From Thermotoga sp. Ku-13t (GTDB taxonomy: Bacteria > Thermotogota > Thermotogae > Thermotogales > DSM-5069), in contig NZ_LNFY01000001.1 of assembly GCF_011057685.1 (NCBI RefSeq), forward strand, positions 372,001 to 436,000: 64,000 bases of DNA, given 5' to 3'. Below, one piece after another: positions 45,271 through 55,181 of this stretch. Position 1 is the first letter of the stretch; the number at the start of each line of letters is the position of its first letter. The translations under genes and the position numbers were made by a program. The notes beneath the pieces were generated by a model, which ran no database searches, was not told where the DNA came from, and was given only the letters and a program-made list of their open reading frames with translations.

Positions 45271-45949
45271 CCGGTTCGTACCTCCTCAGCAGAAAAATAC
45301 CATCTTGACTCACCAGTTCAGCCCTTCTCAAATGTACAAGTTCCAGGATTGCAAGAAAGCGAACGATCAGTTCGTATTTGCTGTCGACACCTTTCAAAAG
45401 TTCGTAGATGTCCAACTCTTTCCCATCGCTCAACAGTCGCAGTATCTCGTTCATCTCCTGATCGACCGTGATGGGAAGCCTTTTGACCCTGAGCGCTGAG
45501 GCTCTTATGTTCATCTCCTGCAACAACGCTCTGAGAATGTTCATTAGCTTCTCCTGATGGACGTATGGCACCGGTGTCACGCGCACGATCCTGCGAGACA
45601 GAAACCTGTCAGCATTCTTCTCGATTCGATCTGCAAGCTGTTTGATCTGCTCGTACAGTTCGATCCGTCTGTAGATATCTTCTTCCATTGTCTTCAGCTG
45701 CTGTCTTTCCTTCTCTGAGAGGGAGGGTAACAGGTATCTGGATTTGATTTCCATCAGCTGTGAAGCCATGACGAAGAAGTCCGAAGCTATCTGCAGGTCG
45801 AGTTTTTTCATTCTTTCAACGTGCTCGATAAACTCATCTGCGAGTTGAGATATGGGGATCTGTCGCGCATTTATCTTGCGCTTCTTGACCAGGTGCAACA
45901 ACAGATCGAGCGGACCTTCGAACTGAGGCAATCTGAATATTAATTCCAA
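45248..45949 (-). CDS. scpA: Segregation and condensation protein A
   Basis: A 233-residue kleisin. It has the N-terminal signature QFEGPLDLLLHLVKKRKI and the following SQLADEFIEHV, with a C-terminal winged helix containing VRFLAILELVHLRRAEL that contacts the SMC head. TTG 45949 follows GAGGTGATC with good spacing. It lies 9 bp after trpS and is translationally coupled to scpB. Confidence 0.95.
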   Translation of the reverse strand: MELIFRLPQFEGPLDLLLHLVKKRKINARQIPISQLADEFIEHVERMKKLDLQIASDFFVMASQLMEIKSRYLLPSLSEKERQQLKTMEEDIYRRIELYEQIKQLADRIEKNADRFLSRRIVRVTPVPYVHQEKLMNILRALLQEMNIRASALRVKRLPITVDQEMNEILRLLSDGKELDIYELLKGVDSKYELIVRFLAILELVHLRRAELVSQDGIFLLRRYEPVEPQSSS

Positions 45950-45958
45950 GCGATCACC

Positions 45959-46939
45959 TCAAAAGAGTAGATTCATTCTACTCCTGACCAGTTCCATCGT
46001 GCGCTCTGCAGTGCTCTTCGCTTTGCGGTTTCCCTCCACGATCACGTCCATGGCGAAGCGCACATCCACTTTCGAGTACCTCTCCCATACGGGTTCTAAT
46101 TCTCTCAACATGTTTTTCAAAAGCAACTTCTTACAGTCGATACATCCGATCTTCGCGTTCGTGCATCCATCGAACACCCATTGTTTCTCTTCTTCACTTA
46201 TTCCGAACGCTCTGTGATAGTCCCAGACGGGGCATTTGTTCGGATCGCCCGGATCGGTTCTGCGTTTCCTCGCCGGATCAGTTACCATTGGTAAAATGCT
46301 CTTTTCGAGCTCTTTGGCAGTGTTCTCCAGGGGTATTATGTTGCCATAACTTTTGCTCATCTTTCGGCCGTCAGTTCCGGGAAGCTTCGGCACGATCGAC
46401 AGCACTGCCTGCGGTTCCGGAAAGGTTGGACCGTAGAGGTAATTGAACCTTCTGGCGATCTCTCTCGTCAGCTCTATGTGGTACACCTGATCCTCCCCGA
46501 CGGGTACGCCTTCAGCCATGTAGATCAGTATGTCAGCCGCCTGGAGCACGGGATAGAGAAGAAACCCAGCGTTCGAAAGATCTTTCTCTGAGAGCTGCTG
46601 CTTCATCTCCTTGTACGTTGGAACTCTCTCTAGCCATGGCAGAGGAACGATCATCGAGAACAGCAAAGCGAGTTCGGCGTGTTCTTTGACCCCGGATTGA
46701 ACGAAGAGAACTGATTTTTGTGGATCCAGACCGCACGCCAGAAACGCCCTCATGACTTCGATCGTGTACTGCTGAAGCTGCTTCGTGTCATCGTAGGCCG
46801 TGGTCAACGCATGCCAGTCTGCAACGAAAAAGAAACACTCGTGACCTTCATCCTGAAGCCGTTTCCAGTTTCTTAGAGCACCGACGTAGTTACCGATGTG
46901 AGGTTTTCCTGTGGGTCTGACACCGCTCAGAAGCCTCAA
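45959..46939 (-). CDS. trpS: Tryptophanyl-tRNA synthetase
   Basis: A 326-residue class I synthetase. The HIGH-like motif is in PTGKPHIGNYVGAL near residue 10, the KMSKS motif is KMSKSYGN near residue 195, and SVLFVQSG is in between. Length is normal for bacterial TrpS. TTG 46939 overlaps the folD stop (TTGA) and follows GAGGTGG. Confidence 0.95.
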   Translation of the reverse strand: MRLLSGVRPTGKPHIGNYVGALRNWKRLQDEGHECFFFVADWHALTTAYDDTKQLQQYTIEVMRAFLACGLDPQKSVLFVQSGVKEHAELALLFSMIVPLPWLERVPTYKEMKQQLSEKDLSNAGFLLYPVLQAADILIYMAEGVPVGEDQVYHIELTREIARRFNYLYGPTFPEPQAVLSIVPKLPGTDGRKMSKSYGNIIPLENTAKELEKSILPMVTDPARKRRTDPGDPNKCPVWDYHRAFGISEEEKQWVFDGCTNAKIGCIDCKKLLLKNMLRELEPVWERYSKVDVRFAMDVIVEGNRKAKSTAERTMELVRSRMNLLF

Positions 46940-47751
46940 GTCTGACCACCTCTCGATGCTATTCGAGCAACCCGGTTCATCAGTATCGCGGTGGTCACAA
47001 CACCTACGCCACCAGGTACCGGCGTGACGATCGCTTTCTTCTCAACCTCTGGATCAACATCCCCCACAACCTTGTCCCCCACAACGTTGATACCAACATC
47101 GATAACAAAAGTACCTTCTCTCACCATCCCGGGTTTCAGAAAGGCTGCCCTTCCGACTGCCACGACGATCACGTCCGCCTGAAGCGTTTTCTCTTCCAGA
47201 TTCCTCGTTTTCGTGTGACACACAGTGACCGTGGCACTCCTGTCACGCCTCAGCAGCATGATGCTCAGCGGTAAACCCACAGTGTTGCTCCTGCCTATTA
47301 TTACGACGTTCTTTCCTTGTAAATCCATGTTTCTACTCAGAATCTCCACGACAGCTGCGGCAGTACAGGGAGCGAAACTTTCCTCACCGTACATCAGCTT
47401 TCCAAGGTTTGCAGGGTTCCTCCCCTCGACGTCCTTATTGGGATCTATAAGCGATGCGACCTCGAATTCATCGATTCCTTTCGGCAGCGGGTGTGCGACA
47501 AAGATACCGTGCACCGTTTCATCTTTCGAAAGTTCCAGAAGCTTCTGCCTCAAAGCCGCGACGTCTTCCAGTATGAACGTCTCGTGATCGATGTTCAAAC
47601 TTTTCGCTTTCTTCTGCTGGCTCTTGAGGTACGAGATCGTTCCTTCGTCGGGGTTTATCGCCAGACTCACCAACCTGGCATGGTTCTTGCCGGTCAAGGA
47701 CAGCGTTTCTTCATCTACGACCCTTGCTATACTCTTACAGTCGATGTACAA
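46936..47751 (-). CDS. folD: Methylenetetrahydrofolate dehydrogenase/cyclohydrolase
   Basis: A 271-residue bifunctional enzyme interconverting methylene-, methenyl- and 10-formyl-tetrahydrofolate. It has FVAHPLPKGID (PLP motif), VEGRNPANLGKLM, VVIIGRSNTVGLPLS (dinucleotide fold), and TPVPGGVGVVTTAIL at the C-terminus. The usual YK pair near residue 44 appears here as YLKSQQKK. It follows fhs by 12 bp, forming a one-carbon pair that supplies purN and purH. Confidence 0.95.
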   Translation of the reverse strand: MYIDCKSIARVVDEETLSLTGKNHARLVSLAINPDEGTISYLKSQQKKAKSLNIDHETFILEDVAALRQKLLELSKDETVHGIFVAHPLPKGIDEFEVASLIDPNKDVEGRNPANLGKLMYGEESFAPCTAAAVVEILSRNMDLQGKNVVIIGRSNTVGLPLSIMLLRRDRSATVTVCHTKTRNLEEKTLQADVIVVAVGRAAFLKPGMVREGTFVIDVGINVVGDKVVGDVDPEVEKKAIVTPVPGGVGVVTTAILMNRVARIASRGGQT

Positions 47752-47763
47752 GCTCCCACCACC

Positions 47764-49410
47764 TCAGAACAGGCCAACGATGTTACCGTTCTCATCGATA
47801 TCAATGTTCACAGCGTTCGGTTTCTTTCCAAGGCCCGGCATCAGCATGATGTCCCCGGCTACCGCCACAACGAATCCTGCGCCCGCCGAGAGCAGAAAGT
47901 CCCTCACGGTGAACGTGTAATCCTTCGGGGCACAGATCTTGTCGGGATCGTCGGATATGGAATACTGGGTTTTTGCGACTATCACAGGCAAATTCCCATA
48001 ACCGTTCTTTTCGAGTCTCTCGAGCGAAGCTTCTGCCTCCTTTGTGAAAGCAACATTCTTCGCTCTGTAGATCTCGCGCGCGAGTATTTCTATCTTCTCG
48101 CGCACAGATTCCGATCCTTTCAGCAGGGGCTCGTACCTCGAATCGTCCGCAATGCGCACGACCTTCTCCGCGAGTTCCAGGGCCCCCTCTGAGCCTTTCG
48201 CAAAAGCTTCGTTGACCGCTACCGGAACGTCCATACTTTCAACGAAGTCCTGCAAAAAGCGCAGCTCTTCCTCTGTATCGGTATCGAACCTGTTTATTGC
48301 GACAGCCACGGGCACTCTATACTTCTTCATGTTCTCGATGTGAACTTTCAAATTTTCCACGCCTTTCTGCAACGCCTCAACGCTCGGTTTGCTTAGATCT
48401 TTAAGATTCATCCCCCCGTGGAACTTCAGCGCCCTGACGGTGGCGACGATAACAACGACCGACGGTCTCAGGCCCGCTGTCGGTGCGACGAAATCCAAAA
48501 ACTTTTCCGCGCCAAGATCGGAGCCGAAACCAGTTTCGGTCACAACAAAATCGCTCAAACCGAGCGCCATTTTCGTAGCAATGATAGAATTGGTGCCGTG
48601 AGCGATGTTGGCGAACGGTCCACCGTGAACGAACGCGGGTGTGTTCTCACTAGTTTGAACGAGGTTCGGATTGATGGCATCCTTCAGCAGAACCGCGACA
48701 GAACCTTGAACCTGCAGATCCGAAACCTTCACGGGTTTGTTGCTCCTTGTCCAGCCCACCACGATCTCTCCAGCACGTTTCTTCAAATCCTGCAAATCTT
48801 TCGAAAGACAGAGAATTGCCATGATCTCTGATGCAGCCGTGATGATGAACCTATCCTGCCTCGGATAACCGTTCGCGTGTCCTCCCAACCCCACCACGAT
48901 CTCTCTCAGCGCACGGTCGTTCATGTCCACGGTCCTTGGCCACGTGATCTTGGTTACGTCTATATCCAGCTCGTTTCCGAACCTGACGTGCGCATCGATC
49001 ATCGCAGAGATCAGATTGTGAGCGCTCGAAACTGCGTGTATGTCACCCGTGAAATGAAGGTTTATGTCTTCCATCGGCAGCACTTGAGATTTCCCCCCAC
49101 CGGTCGCCCCGCCCTTTATGCCGAACACCGGTCCAAGGGAGGGTTCTCTCAACGTCACGATGGAGGTGAAACCGAGTCTGTTCAGAGCCATCGACAATCC
49201 TATGCTCGTCGTTGTTTTTCCCTCACCTGCGGGAGTCGGCGTGATGGCCGTGACCACGATCAGCTTACCTTTAGGCTGAAGCTCTGAGAGTAGCCTGTGA
49301 GACACCTTTGTGATGTGGTTCCCGTATAGCTTCAGATGTTCTCTGGGAATCGAGAGTCTGTCGGCTATCTCGATAATAGGTTTCAACTGAACGGTGTTTG
49401 ATGGCGTCAT
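47764..49410 (-). CDS. fhs: Formate-tetrahydrofolate ligase
   Basis: A 548-residue enzyme making 10-formyl-THF from formate, ATP and THF. The P-loop is [16 protein letters not shown] near residue 60, followed by [27 protein letters not shown] substrate-site sequence, and [12 protein letters not shown]. Length is standard. ATG 49410 is preceded by AGGGGG. With folD it provides formyl groups for purine synthesis, and possibly formate recycling. Confidence 0.96.
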   Translation of the reverse strand: MTPSNTVQLKPIIEIADRLSIPREHLKLYGNHITKVSHRLLSELQPKGKLIVVTAITPTPAGEGKTTTSIGLSMALNRLGFTSIVTLREPSLGPVFGIKGGATGGGKSQVLPMEDINLHFTGDIHAVSSAHNLISAMIDAHVRFGNELDIDVTKITWPRTVDMNDRALREIVVGLGGHANGYPRQDRFIITAASEIMAILCLSKDLQDLKKRAGEIVVGWTRSNKPVKVSDLQVQGSVAVLLKDAINPNLVQTSENTPAFVHGGPFANIAHGTNSIIATKMALGLSDFVVTETGFGSDLGAEKFLDFVAPTAGLRPSVVVIVATVRALKFHGGMNLKDLSKPSVEALQKGVENLKVHIENMKKYRVPVAVAINRFDTDTEEELRFLQDFVESMDVPVAVNEAFAKGSEGALELAEKVVRIADDSRYEPLLKGSESVREKIEILAREIYRAKNVAFTKEAEASLERLEKNGYGNLPVIVAKTQYSISDDPDKICAPKDYTFTVRDFLLSAGAGFVVAVAGDIMLMPGLGKKPNAVNIDIDENGNIVGLF

Positions 49411-49425
49411 TGATTATTTCCCCCT

Positions 49426-49848
49426 TCACAAACGCCACTTTTCTTCTGAAACGTACTGTTTGGCTATTCTGTCGAGAACCCCGTTGACAAACCTACCGCT
49501 GTTTTCAGTACCGTACTTTTTGGCGAGCTCTATAGCTTCGTCCAGGGTCACCTGTACAGGTACATCCGGTTCGTAAAGCAACTCGTAAGTTCCCAATCGC
49601 AACACGGACTTGTCCACGCACGAGAGACGATCAAAGGTCCAGTTCTCCAAGCACGAAGATATCTTTTCATCTATGACGTTCAGGCGCTCGTATATACCTT
49701 TGACATATCTTTCGACGTCTTTACGGATCGAATCCGATTTTTCTTTCGCAAGAACTTCTTCAAGGACAGTCTCGATGAGATCGTTTCGAAACTCGTTCTG
49801 GAATATCACTTTGAAGACTAACTCCCTCATCCTGCTGCGACGCGACAT
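49426..49848 (-). CDS. nusB: Transcription antitermination factor NusB
   Basis: A 140-residue all-helical protein. It begins [19 protein letters not shown] and has the central [19 protein letters not shown] and the C-terminal [19 protein letters not shown], the NusB signature. With NusE it binds boxA RNA in rRNA leaders. The frame extends to 49908, but ATG 49848 follows AAGGAGTG by 8 bases. It lies 8 bp after the Asp23-family gene. Confidence 0.94.
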   Translation of the reverse strand: MSRRSRMRELVFKVIFQNEFRNDLIETVLEEVLAKEKSDSIRKDVERYVKGIYERLNVIDEKISSCLENWTFDRLSCVDKSVLRLGTYELLYEPDVPVQVTLDEAIELAKKYGTENSGRFVNGVLDRIAKQYVSEEKWRL

Positions 49849-49855
49849 TCTTGTT

Positions 49856-50200
49856 TCACTCCTTGGTCTCTTCCTCCTCCTCCTTCGTTGAGGTAGATTC
49901 CTCCACATCCTCTATGGTCACGTTGACCGAAACTACCTGCAGGTCTGTCATCCGTTCGATGTCAAGTTTCACCTGCTCCATCAGTTTCCGGGCGATTTCG
50001 GTGAGAGGTTTTCCGAACGGTACCGAGATCTTCATTGAAACTATGATGTTGTCTTCAGGGGTTCTCTCAATGTCAATCGATTTCCTGAGTTTCTTTTGCT
50101 TCTTCTCATCAGTAAATTCCAGTACAGAGCAAGCACTCTTGAAGGCGATCTCTCTTATCGCGTTGTCAGATATATCTATCGTTCCGAAACCCTTATCCAT
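49856..50200 (-). CDS. Asp23/Gls24 family protein
   Basis: A 114-residue protein. It starts [19 protein letters not shown] and has [19 protein letters not shown], the Asp23/Gls24 (DUF322) pattern, and a very acidic C-terminal tail rich in glutamate. In firmicutes such proteins are envelope-stress related, but the role in this position beside nusB and efp is unknown. It is conserved in the same place in many Gram-positive and Thermotoga genomes, from memory. Confidence 0.87.
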   Translation of the reverse strand: MDKGFGTIDISDNAIREIAFKSACSVLEFTDEKKQKKLRKSIDIERTPEDNIIVSMKISVPFGKPLTEIARKLMEQVKLDIERMTDLQVVSVNVTIEDVEESTSTKEEEEETKE

Positions 50201-50213
50201 ACTTCCACCTCCT

Positions 50214-50771
50214 TCAAGCTCTTTCTATATATTCGCCTGTTCTCGTGTCAACTTTGACAAGTTCTCCGGTCTCCACGAAGAACGGCACGGTAATCTTCAA
50301 CCCAGTCTCCAGAACTGCGGGCTTTCCACCGCCGGAGACCGTGTCTCCCTTGAAGCTGGGCTCCGTTTCCACGACGCGGAGCACCACCACGTTCGGGAGC
50401 TGAATACCTATCGCGTTGTTCTCGAGCATCAACAGATCGACTTCGAGATTTTCTGTCAGATACCACTTTGCGTCGCCGATTTCTTCCTCGCTGAACGCTA
50501 TCTGTTCGTAATCGTCGAGTGCCATGAAATAGTAATGGTCACCATCGCTGTACAAATACTGTGCCTTCCTGAACGTCAGATCCGCTTCCGGGACTCTGTC
50601 GCCACTGCTGAACGTTACATCTCTGACGAGCCCGGTCTTGATGTTCTTCAATTTGGTTCTGACAAGCCCACGTCCCATCGCCATGTGATGCTTGTTCACA
50701 TCGATGACTCTGTAAGGTTCATTCTCGTACAGGATGACCATACCTTTTCGCAGGTCGCCAACTTCTATCAA
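50214..50771 (-). CDS. efp: Elongation factor P
   Basis: A 185-residue three-domain translation factor that relieves ribosome stalling at polyproline. The N-terminal KOW-like domain starts [10 protein letters not shown], the modification-loop region is [11 protein letters not shown], and the C-terminal OB domain ends [12 protein letters not shown], a typical EF-P end. TTG 50771 is chosen over GTG 50786 and GTG 50774 because it is about 7 bases after GGAGGT and gives the family start. The M24 stop lies just upstream. Confidence 0.95.
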   Translation of the reverse strand: MIEVGDLRKGMVILYENEPYRVIDVNKHHMAMGRGLVRTKLKNIKTGLVRDVTFSSGDRVPEADLTFRKAQYLYSDGDHYYFMALDDYEQIAFSEEEIGDAKWYLTENLEVDLLMLENNAIGIQLPNVVVLRVVETEPSFKGDTVSGGGKPAVLETGLKITVPFFVETGELVKVDTRTGEYIERA

Positions 50772-50786
50772 CACTCTCACCTCCAC

Positions 50787-51863
50787 TCATAAAATTTGGA
50801 GTTTTCTCTCGAGACGAGTGAGTCTCTCCAGGTAATCTTCACGAACCACGACATTCTCTTCTATTCTAACACCAAATTTGCCTTCGATGTAGATTCCAGG
50901 TTCAATCGTGACCACCGCGCCGGCCGGCAAGATCGATTCGTTGCTTTGATTCACTCTTGGGGCTTCGTGAACCTCCAGACCCAGACCGTGTCCCAGTCCA
51001 TGGCCGAAATACTCACCGAAACCTCTGTTGACTATGTGAGTACGTGCGATCGAGTCGAGTTCTTTTCCACTCATCTTTCCGTTGCCTTTCTCCAGTGCCA
51101 TGGTTTGAGCCTCGAGTACTGTGTTGTAGATCTTGAGGAATTCTTCGTCAGGCTTTCCGAGATAGAACGTTCTCGTGATATCGGCGCAGTATCCGTTGTA
51201 TTTTGCTCCGAAATCGAAAAGGATGGGTTCGTTCGCCCTTATTTTTCTGTCTGAAGCCCTGCCGTGTGGGAGCGCCGTTCTGGGACCTGAGATCACGATG
51301 GTTTCGAAAGCGATTCCATCGGCACCGAGTTTCTTCATTCTGTATTCGAGCTCAGCCGCGATGTCTTTCTCAGTAACACCTTCTTTCACCAACGCCAGAG
51401 TTTGCATGAGTGCCTCTTCACTGATATGAATCGCTTTCTTTATGTTCTCTATTTCCTGTGATTCTTTCACCATGCGCATTCGCTCTACGATGTGATCGAT
51501 GGGTTTATAAACTGCAGGGTATTTCTCTGTGAGTTTGATGTACATCTCGTAACTGATCCGGGAGAACTCGAGACCTATTATTCGTGGTTTCACCGTTTGA
51601 AGTACTCCAGCTATGGTGTCGTACACGTTGAGGCCACGATGCTCGATCAGTGTGAAGGATGTCTGCTGTTTCGCCTGTTCAAAATACCGCGAGTCGGTGA
51701 TTATAAACTGATTCTCTTTCGTGATCACGAGAAAGCTCAGAGAGCCAGTGAAGCCAGACAGATACATCGTGGTTGGTCGGGAAGAATATTCAACATTGCA
51801 TACGAGCGCGGCATCTATCCCCTCTTTTTCCAGCGCTTCGACGAATTTCTTGACTCTCTCCAC
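50787..51863 (-). CDS. M24 family metallopeptidase, Xaa-Pro aminopeptidase/dipeptidase type
   Basis: A 358-residue cytosolic pita-bread peptidase with a creatinase-like N-terminal domain (about 1-125). The dimetal site is visible as FDFGAKYNGYCADITRTF (two aspartates), GHGLGHGLGLEVHEAP (histidine), VTIEPGIYIEG and GVRIEENVVV (glutamates). It removes residues before proline. It is the first gene of the minus-strand housekeeping run and diverges from nth across 54 bp. Confidence 0.93.
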   Translation of the reverse strand: MERVKKFVEALEKEGIDAALVCNVEYSSRPTTMYLSGFTGSLSFLVITKENQFIITDSRYFEQAKQQTSFTLIEHRGLNVYDTIAGVLQTVKPRIIGLEFSRISYEMYIKLTEKYPAVYKPIDHIVERMRMVKESQEIENIKKAIHISEEALMQTLALVKEGVTEKDIAAELEYRMKKLGADGIAFETIVISGPRTALPHGRASDRKIRANEPILFDFGAKYNGYCADITRTFYLGKPDEEFLKIYNTVLEAQTMALEKGNGKMSGKELDSIARTHIVNRGFGEYFGHGLGHGLGLEVHEAPRVNQSNESILPAGAVVTIEPGIYIEGKFGVRIEENVVVREDYLERLTRLERKLQIL

Positions 51864-51917
51864 TTTCGATCACCTCCACGCTTTGATTGTACAATATCGA
51901 ACGAGGTGAAAGTCTTC

Positions 51918-52538
51918 ATGAGCCAGGTCGAAAAGATCGTCAGCACAATAGTGAACCTGTTCCCGCGTGAAAAGTTTTCTTCTGATCCTTTCAGGATCCT
52001 CATCTGCACTATTCTCAGCCAGCGTACCAGGGATGAAAACACGGAAAAGGCATGTGCGAAACTCTTCGCGCGTTACTCAGACGCGTACGAACTCGCAGAA
52101 GCTGATCCAGAGGACCTTTACGAGCTCATCAGAGAGAGCGGTATGTACAGACAGAAAGCCGAAAGGATCGTACGGGTGGCGAGAACCATCGTTGAGAGAT
52201 TCGGTGGCAAGGTACCGGACAACCTGGAGGAGTTGCTTCAGCTTCCGGGTGTTGGAAGAAAAACTGCGAACATAGTTCTGTACCATGCTTTCAACCAGCC
52301 AGCGATAGCCGTGGACACACACGTGCACAGGATCTCGAACCGGTTGGGCCTTGTGAAAAGCAAGAAACCGGAAGAAACAGAGGAACATCTCATGAGAATA
52401 GTTCCAAAGGACTTGTGGGGACCGCTGAACGGTTCGATGGTTGAATTTGGAAGGCGTATCTGTCTACCGATAAAACCGAAGTGCGAGGTCTGCCCCTTGA
52501 ACGGTGACTGCGAATATTTTTTGCAGAAAAGACGTTGA
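51918..52538 (+). CDS. nth: Endonuclease III
   Basis: A 206-residue DNA glycosylase/AP lyase for oxidised pyrimidines. The helix-hairpin-helix LPGVGRKTANIVL contains the catalytic lysine, the catalytic aspartate is in AVDTHVHRISNRLG, and the C-terminal [4Fe-4S] motif is C-x6-C-x2-C-x5-C (CLPIKPKCEVCPLNGDC). ATG 51918 follows GAGGTGAAA. The same frame stays open far upstream (51492) only as an antisense shadow of the M24 gene. Confidence 0.95.
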   Translation: MSQVEKIVSTIVNLFPREKFSSDPFRILICTILSQRTRDENTEKACAKLFARYSDAYELAEADPEDLYELIRESGMYRQKAERIVRVARTIVERFGGKVPDNLEELLQLPGVGRKTANIVLYHAFNQPAIAVDTHVHRISNRLGLVKSKKPEETEEHLMRIVPKDLWGPLNGSMVEFGRRICLPIKPKCEVCPLNGDCEYFLQKRR

Positions 52539-52564
52539 AAAGTCAAAAAATTCCACAGTATAAT
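52535..52564 (+). promoter_or_regulatory. Promoter of the peptide ABC operon
   Basis: TTGAAA (52535-52540) and a perfect TATAAT (52559-52564) are separated by 18 bp. The -35 box overlaps the nth stop codon. Confidence 0.75.
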
Positions 52565-52594
52565 CTGGCCAAACAAAACGCAGGGGGTGGTCAG

Positions 52595-54136
52595 ATGAGA
52601 AGGTTCCTTGCCTTTTGCCTCGTCGTGATGACACTCGCGATTGTCTTCAGTCAAAAGCAGACCATGGTCGTTTACGCCTACGGTTCGGAAATGATCACGC
52701 TGGATCCCAGCACTGAGTTTTCCAATTCCATAATCGTACTGAACAACGTTTACGAAACACTCACACGCCACGTTGACGGGAAGATCGTTCCGCTGCTCGC
52801 CACAGGATGGTCTTCCAACGAAGATGGCACTGTGTGGACGTTCAAACTCAGGAAGGGCGTAAAGTTTCATGATGGCACCGAGCTCACATCACAGGCTGTG
52901 AAATTTTCCGTCGAAAGAACTATCAGGCTCGCGGGTGGACCTGCTTACATCTGGGACAGCGTTGCGGAAATTGAAACTCCTGATCCTTACACGGTCGTTT
53001 TCAAGCTGAAATATCCCGCGAACATCCCGCTTGTGGCTTCTGCCGGTTATGGGGCTTTCATATTCAGTCCGAAAGTGGCGGAGTTAGGAGATGATGAGGC
53101 CATCGCGAACTGGTTCAACGCGGGTAACGATGCAGGGACCGGTCCATACACAATCAGCAAGTACGATCCAAAGACGCAGGTAGTTCTGAGAAAGTTTGAC
53201 GCCTACTGGCAGGGCTGGACTGACAAGAAATTCGATATAGCAGTCATCCAGATAGTCCCTGATCCTTCTCTCAGGATGCAGATGGTCACTGCCGGAAAAA
53301 TTCACATCACGCGAAACCTCATATACGACGATCTGAAGAAACTCGAGAACAACCCGAACGTTTATATTGCTCAAAAACCGAGCTTTCAGGTGCTGTATCT
53401 GTTCTTCAACACGAAGAAACCGCCTCTGAGTAACCCGAAATTCAGAGCCGCCGTCGCCTACGCGATTCCTTATGAAGAGATCATCAATCACGTTCTGCTG
53501 GGTTATGGTCTTCAACCTGCGGGTATCATACCCAAAGGAATGTTCGGTTACGCGAGCCATTTACCCGCTCTGTCCCAGGATCTGGACAAGGCGAGAGAAC
53601 TCCTCAAAGAGTCAGGCATAGATCCCAAGAGCGTGAAACTGGTGCTGACCTATCTGCAGTCTGATGAGGGGGAAAAGAAGGCGTCGGAGCTGATCTGGTC
53701 AAGCCTGAAAAAGCTGGGCATCGAGGTTGAATTGCGCCCGATGAACTGGGAACAACAATGGGCCTGGGCGAGGAGCGATCCAGCGAAAGCACAGGACATG
53801 TTCATCATGTACTGGTGGCCAACGGTCATGACACCCTACGATTTTCTGTTCAGCATGTTCCACACTGAACAAGAAATATTGTTCAACCTGTCCTATTACT
53901 ACAACGAGGAAGTCGACAAACTCATGGACGAAGCCGTTGCTCTGGAAGGCACCGATCCGAAACGTGCCGAACAACTCTACAGGATGGTCGAAACGATCCT
54001 TCGCAGAGACCTTCCTGCGGTTCCGCTGTATCAGATCAACGATGTTTACGTTGTTCACAAGTCGGTGAAGGGATTCACGCCGAACCCAGCTTACCCGAAC
54101 GTCGTGTTCTTTTACGATCTTGAAATTGCGTTGTGA
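52595..54136 (+). CDS. Peptide ABC transporter substrate-binding protein (family 5)
   Basis: A 513-residue exported DppA/OppA-type binding protein. A signal peptide (about 1-20, ending IVFSQ) is followed by the family-5 pattern LDPSTEFSNSIIVLNNVYETL, WTFKLRKGVKFHDGTELT and late LPAVPLYQINDVYV. No lipobox cysteine is present. ATG 52595 follows AGGGGGTGG. It is the first gene of an operon with two permeases and two ATPases. Ligands may be peptides, though some Thermotoga homologues bind oligosaccharides. Confidence 0.93.
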   Translation: MRRFLAFCLVVMTLAIVFSQKQTMVVYAYGSEMITLDPSTEFSNSIIVLNNVYETLTRHVDGKIVPLLATGWSSNEDGTVWTFKLRKGVKFHDGTELTSQAVKFSVERTIRLAGGPAYIWDSVAEIETPDPYTVVFKLKYPANIPLVASAGYGAFIFSPKVAELGDDEAIANWFNAGNDAGTGPYTISKYDPKTQVVLRKFDAYWQGWTDKKFDIAVIQIVPDPSLRMQMVTAGKIHITRNLIYDDLKKLENNPNVYIAQKPSFQVLYLFFNTKKPPLSNPKFRAAVAYAIPYEEIINHVLLGYGLQPAGIIPKGMFGYASHLPALSQDLDKARELLKESGIDPKSVKLVLTYLQSDEGEKKASELIWSSLKKLGIEVELRPMNWEQQWAWARSDPAKAQDMFIMYWWPTVMTPYDFLFSMFHTEQEILFNLSYYYNEEVDKLMDEAVALEGTDPKRAEQLYRMVETILRRDLPAVPLYQINDVYVVHKSVKGFTPNPAYPNVVFFYDLEIAL

Positions 54137-54148
54137 GGTCAGAACGAC

Positions 54149-55168
54149 GTGAACCTCGCACGCTACATCGTTTCGAGGCTGGTTTGGTCGATCTTCGTCG
54201 TACTTGGAGTAGTTTTCGTGGTCTTCATAGTTTCGAACGTGGTGCCTTCCGATCCAGCGGCGCTGTGGGTTGGTCCCAAGGCTACCCACAGCGCCATTCA
54301 GATGGCGAGGGAAAAACTCAAACTCGACAAGCCTCTACTGGTCAGGTTTGGATACTTCTTGAAGGATCTCTTGCGCTTCGATTTCGGAATATCTATAAGA
54401 ACGCACAATCCCGTGATTCAGGACATAAAAACCGCTTTGACCGCGACTTTCGAACTTCTCCTCGTCGCGGAATTCCTTGCTGTCGCACTCGGTATACCGT
54501 TCGGTGTTCTCGCTGCGGTGAAGAGGAACAAATGGTTCGACAATCTGAGCAGACTGTTCGCCGTCGTCGGAGTGTCTCTGCCGAGCTTCTGGTACGGAAT
54601 GATCCTTCAACTTCTGTTCTCCAAATGGCTCGGTGTTCTGCCGTTGTCGGACAGGATCGATACGTTCGTTTCGTTGCTCCATCCTTTCCATGAGAGAACG
54701 GGATTCTATTTGATCGACACCTTACTCGCCGGAAACTACACTGCTTTCCTCGATGTGATCAAGCATCTCATACTCCCGGCGATAACACTCGCAGCGTATC
54801 CAATCGGTCTGATCACCAGGCAGGTGCGATCCATGATGGTCGAAGTCTTGCAAGAGAATTACATAAGAACTGCGTTCGCCTATGCTATTCCAGAAAGAAA
54901 AATATATTTTAGATACGCTCTGAAAAATGCGATAGCCCCTGCGATGGTTACGGTTGCACTCTCTTTTGCGTACACACTCGTGGGAGCTTTCCTCGTGGAG
55001 CTGATATTCAACTGGCCCGGTTTGGGACGGTACGCAGCGAATGCCATTTTGAGTATGGATTATCCGGCGATCGTCGGTGTAACGATCGTCACCTCGGTGT
55101 GCTATGTCTTCATCAATTTCCTCGTTGACGTGATTCAGGCGAAGATCGATCCTAGGATAAGGTTCTGA
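54149..55168 (+). CDS. Peptide ABC transporter permease (DppB type)
   Basis: A 339-residue membrane protein with an N-terminal helix in the DppB signature YIVSRLVWSIFVVLGV, then about five further helices. The EAA-type loop around FAYAIPERKIYFRYALKNA is followed by NWPGLGRYAANAI, as in OppB/DppB. GTG 54149 lies 13 bp after the binding-protein stop. Confidence 0.93.
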   Translation: MNLARYIVSRLVWSIFVVLGVVFVVFIVSNVVPSDPAALWVGPKATHSAIQMAREKLKLDKPLLVRFGYFLKDLLRFDFGISIRTHNPVIQDIKTALTATFELLLVAEFLAVALGIPFGVLAAVKRNKWFDNLSRLFAVVGVSLPSFWYGMILQLLFSKWLGVLPLSDRIDTFVSLLHPFHERTGFYLIDTLLAGNYTAFLDVIKHLILPAITLAAYPIGLITRQVRSMMVEVLQENYIRTAFAYAIPERKIYFRYALKNAIAPAMVTVALSFAYTLVGAFLVELIFNWPGLGRYAANAILSMDYPAIVGVTIVTSVCYVFINFLVDVIQAKIDPRIRF

Positions 55169-55181
55169 GGGGGTATAATTT

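Noticed and set aside
51885..51896. The 12-mer GATTGTACAATA occurs here and again at 25104-25115, suggesting a shared operator.
   Set aside because: Both contain TACAAT, a likely -10 element, and the match is short and A/T-rich; two occurrences are not enough.
51492..51917. N-terminal extension of endonuclease III by over 140 residues.
   Set aside because: It lies antisense to the M24 peptidase gene, and ATG 51918 has a good ribosome-binding site and gives the normal family length.
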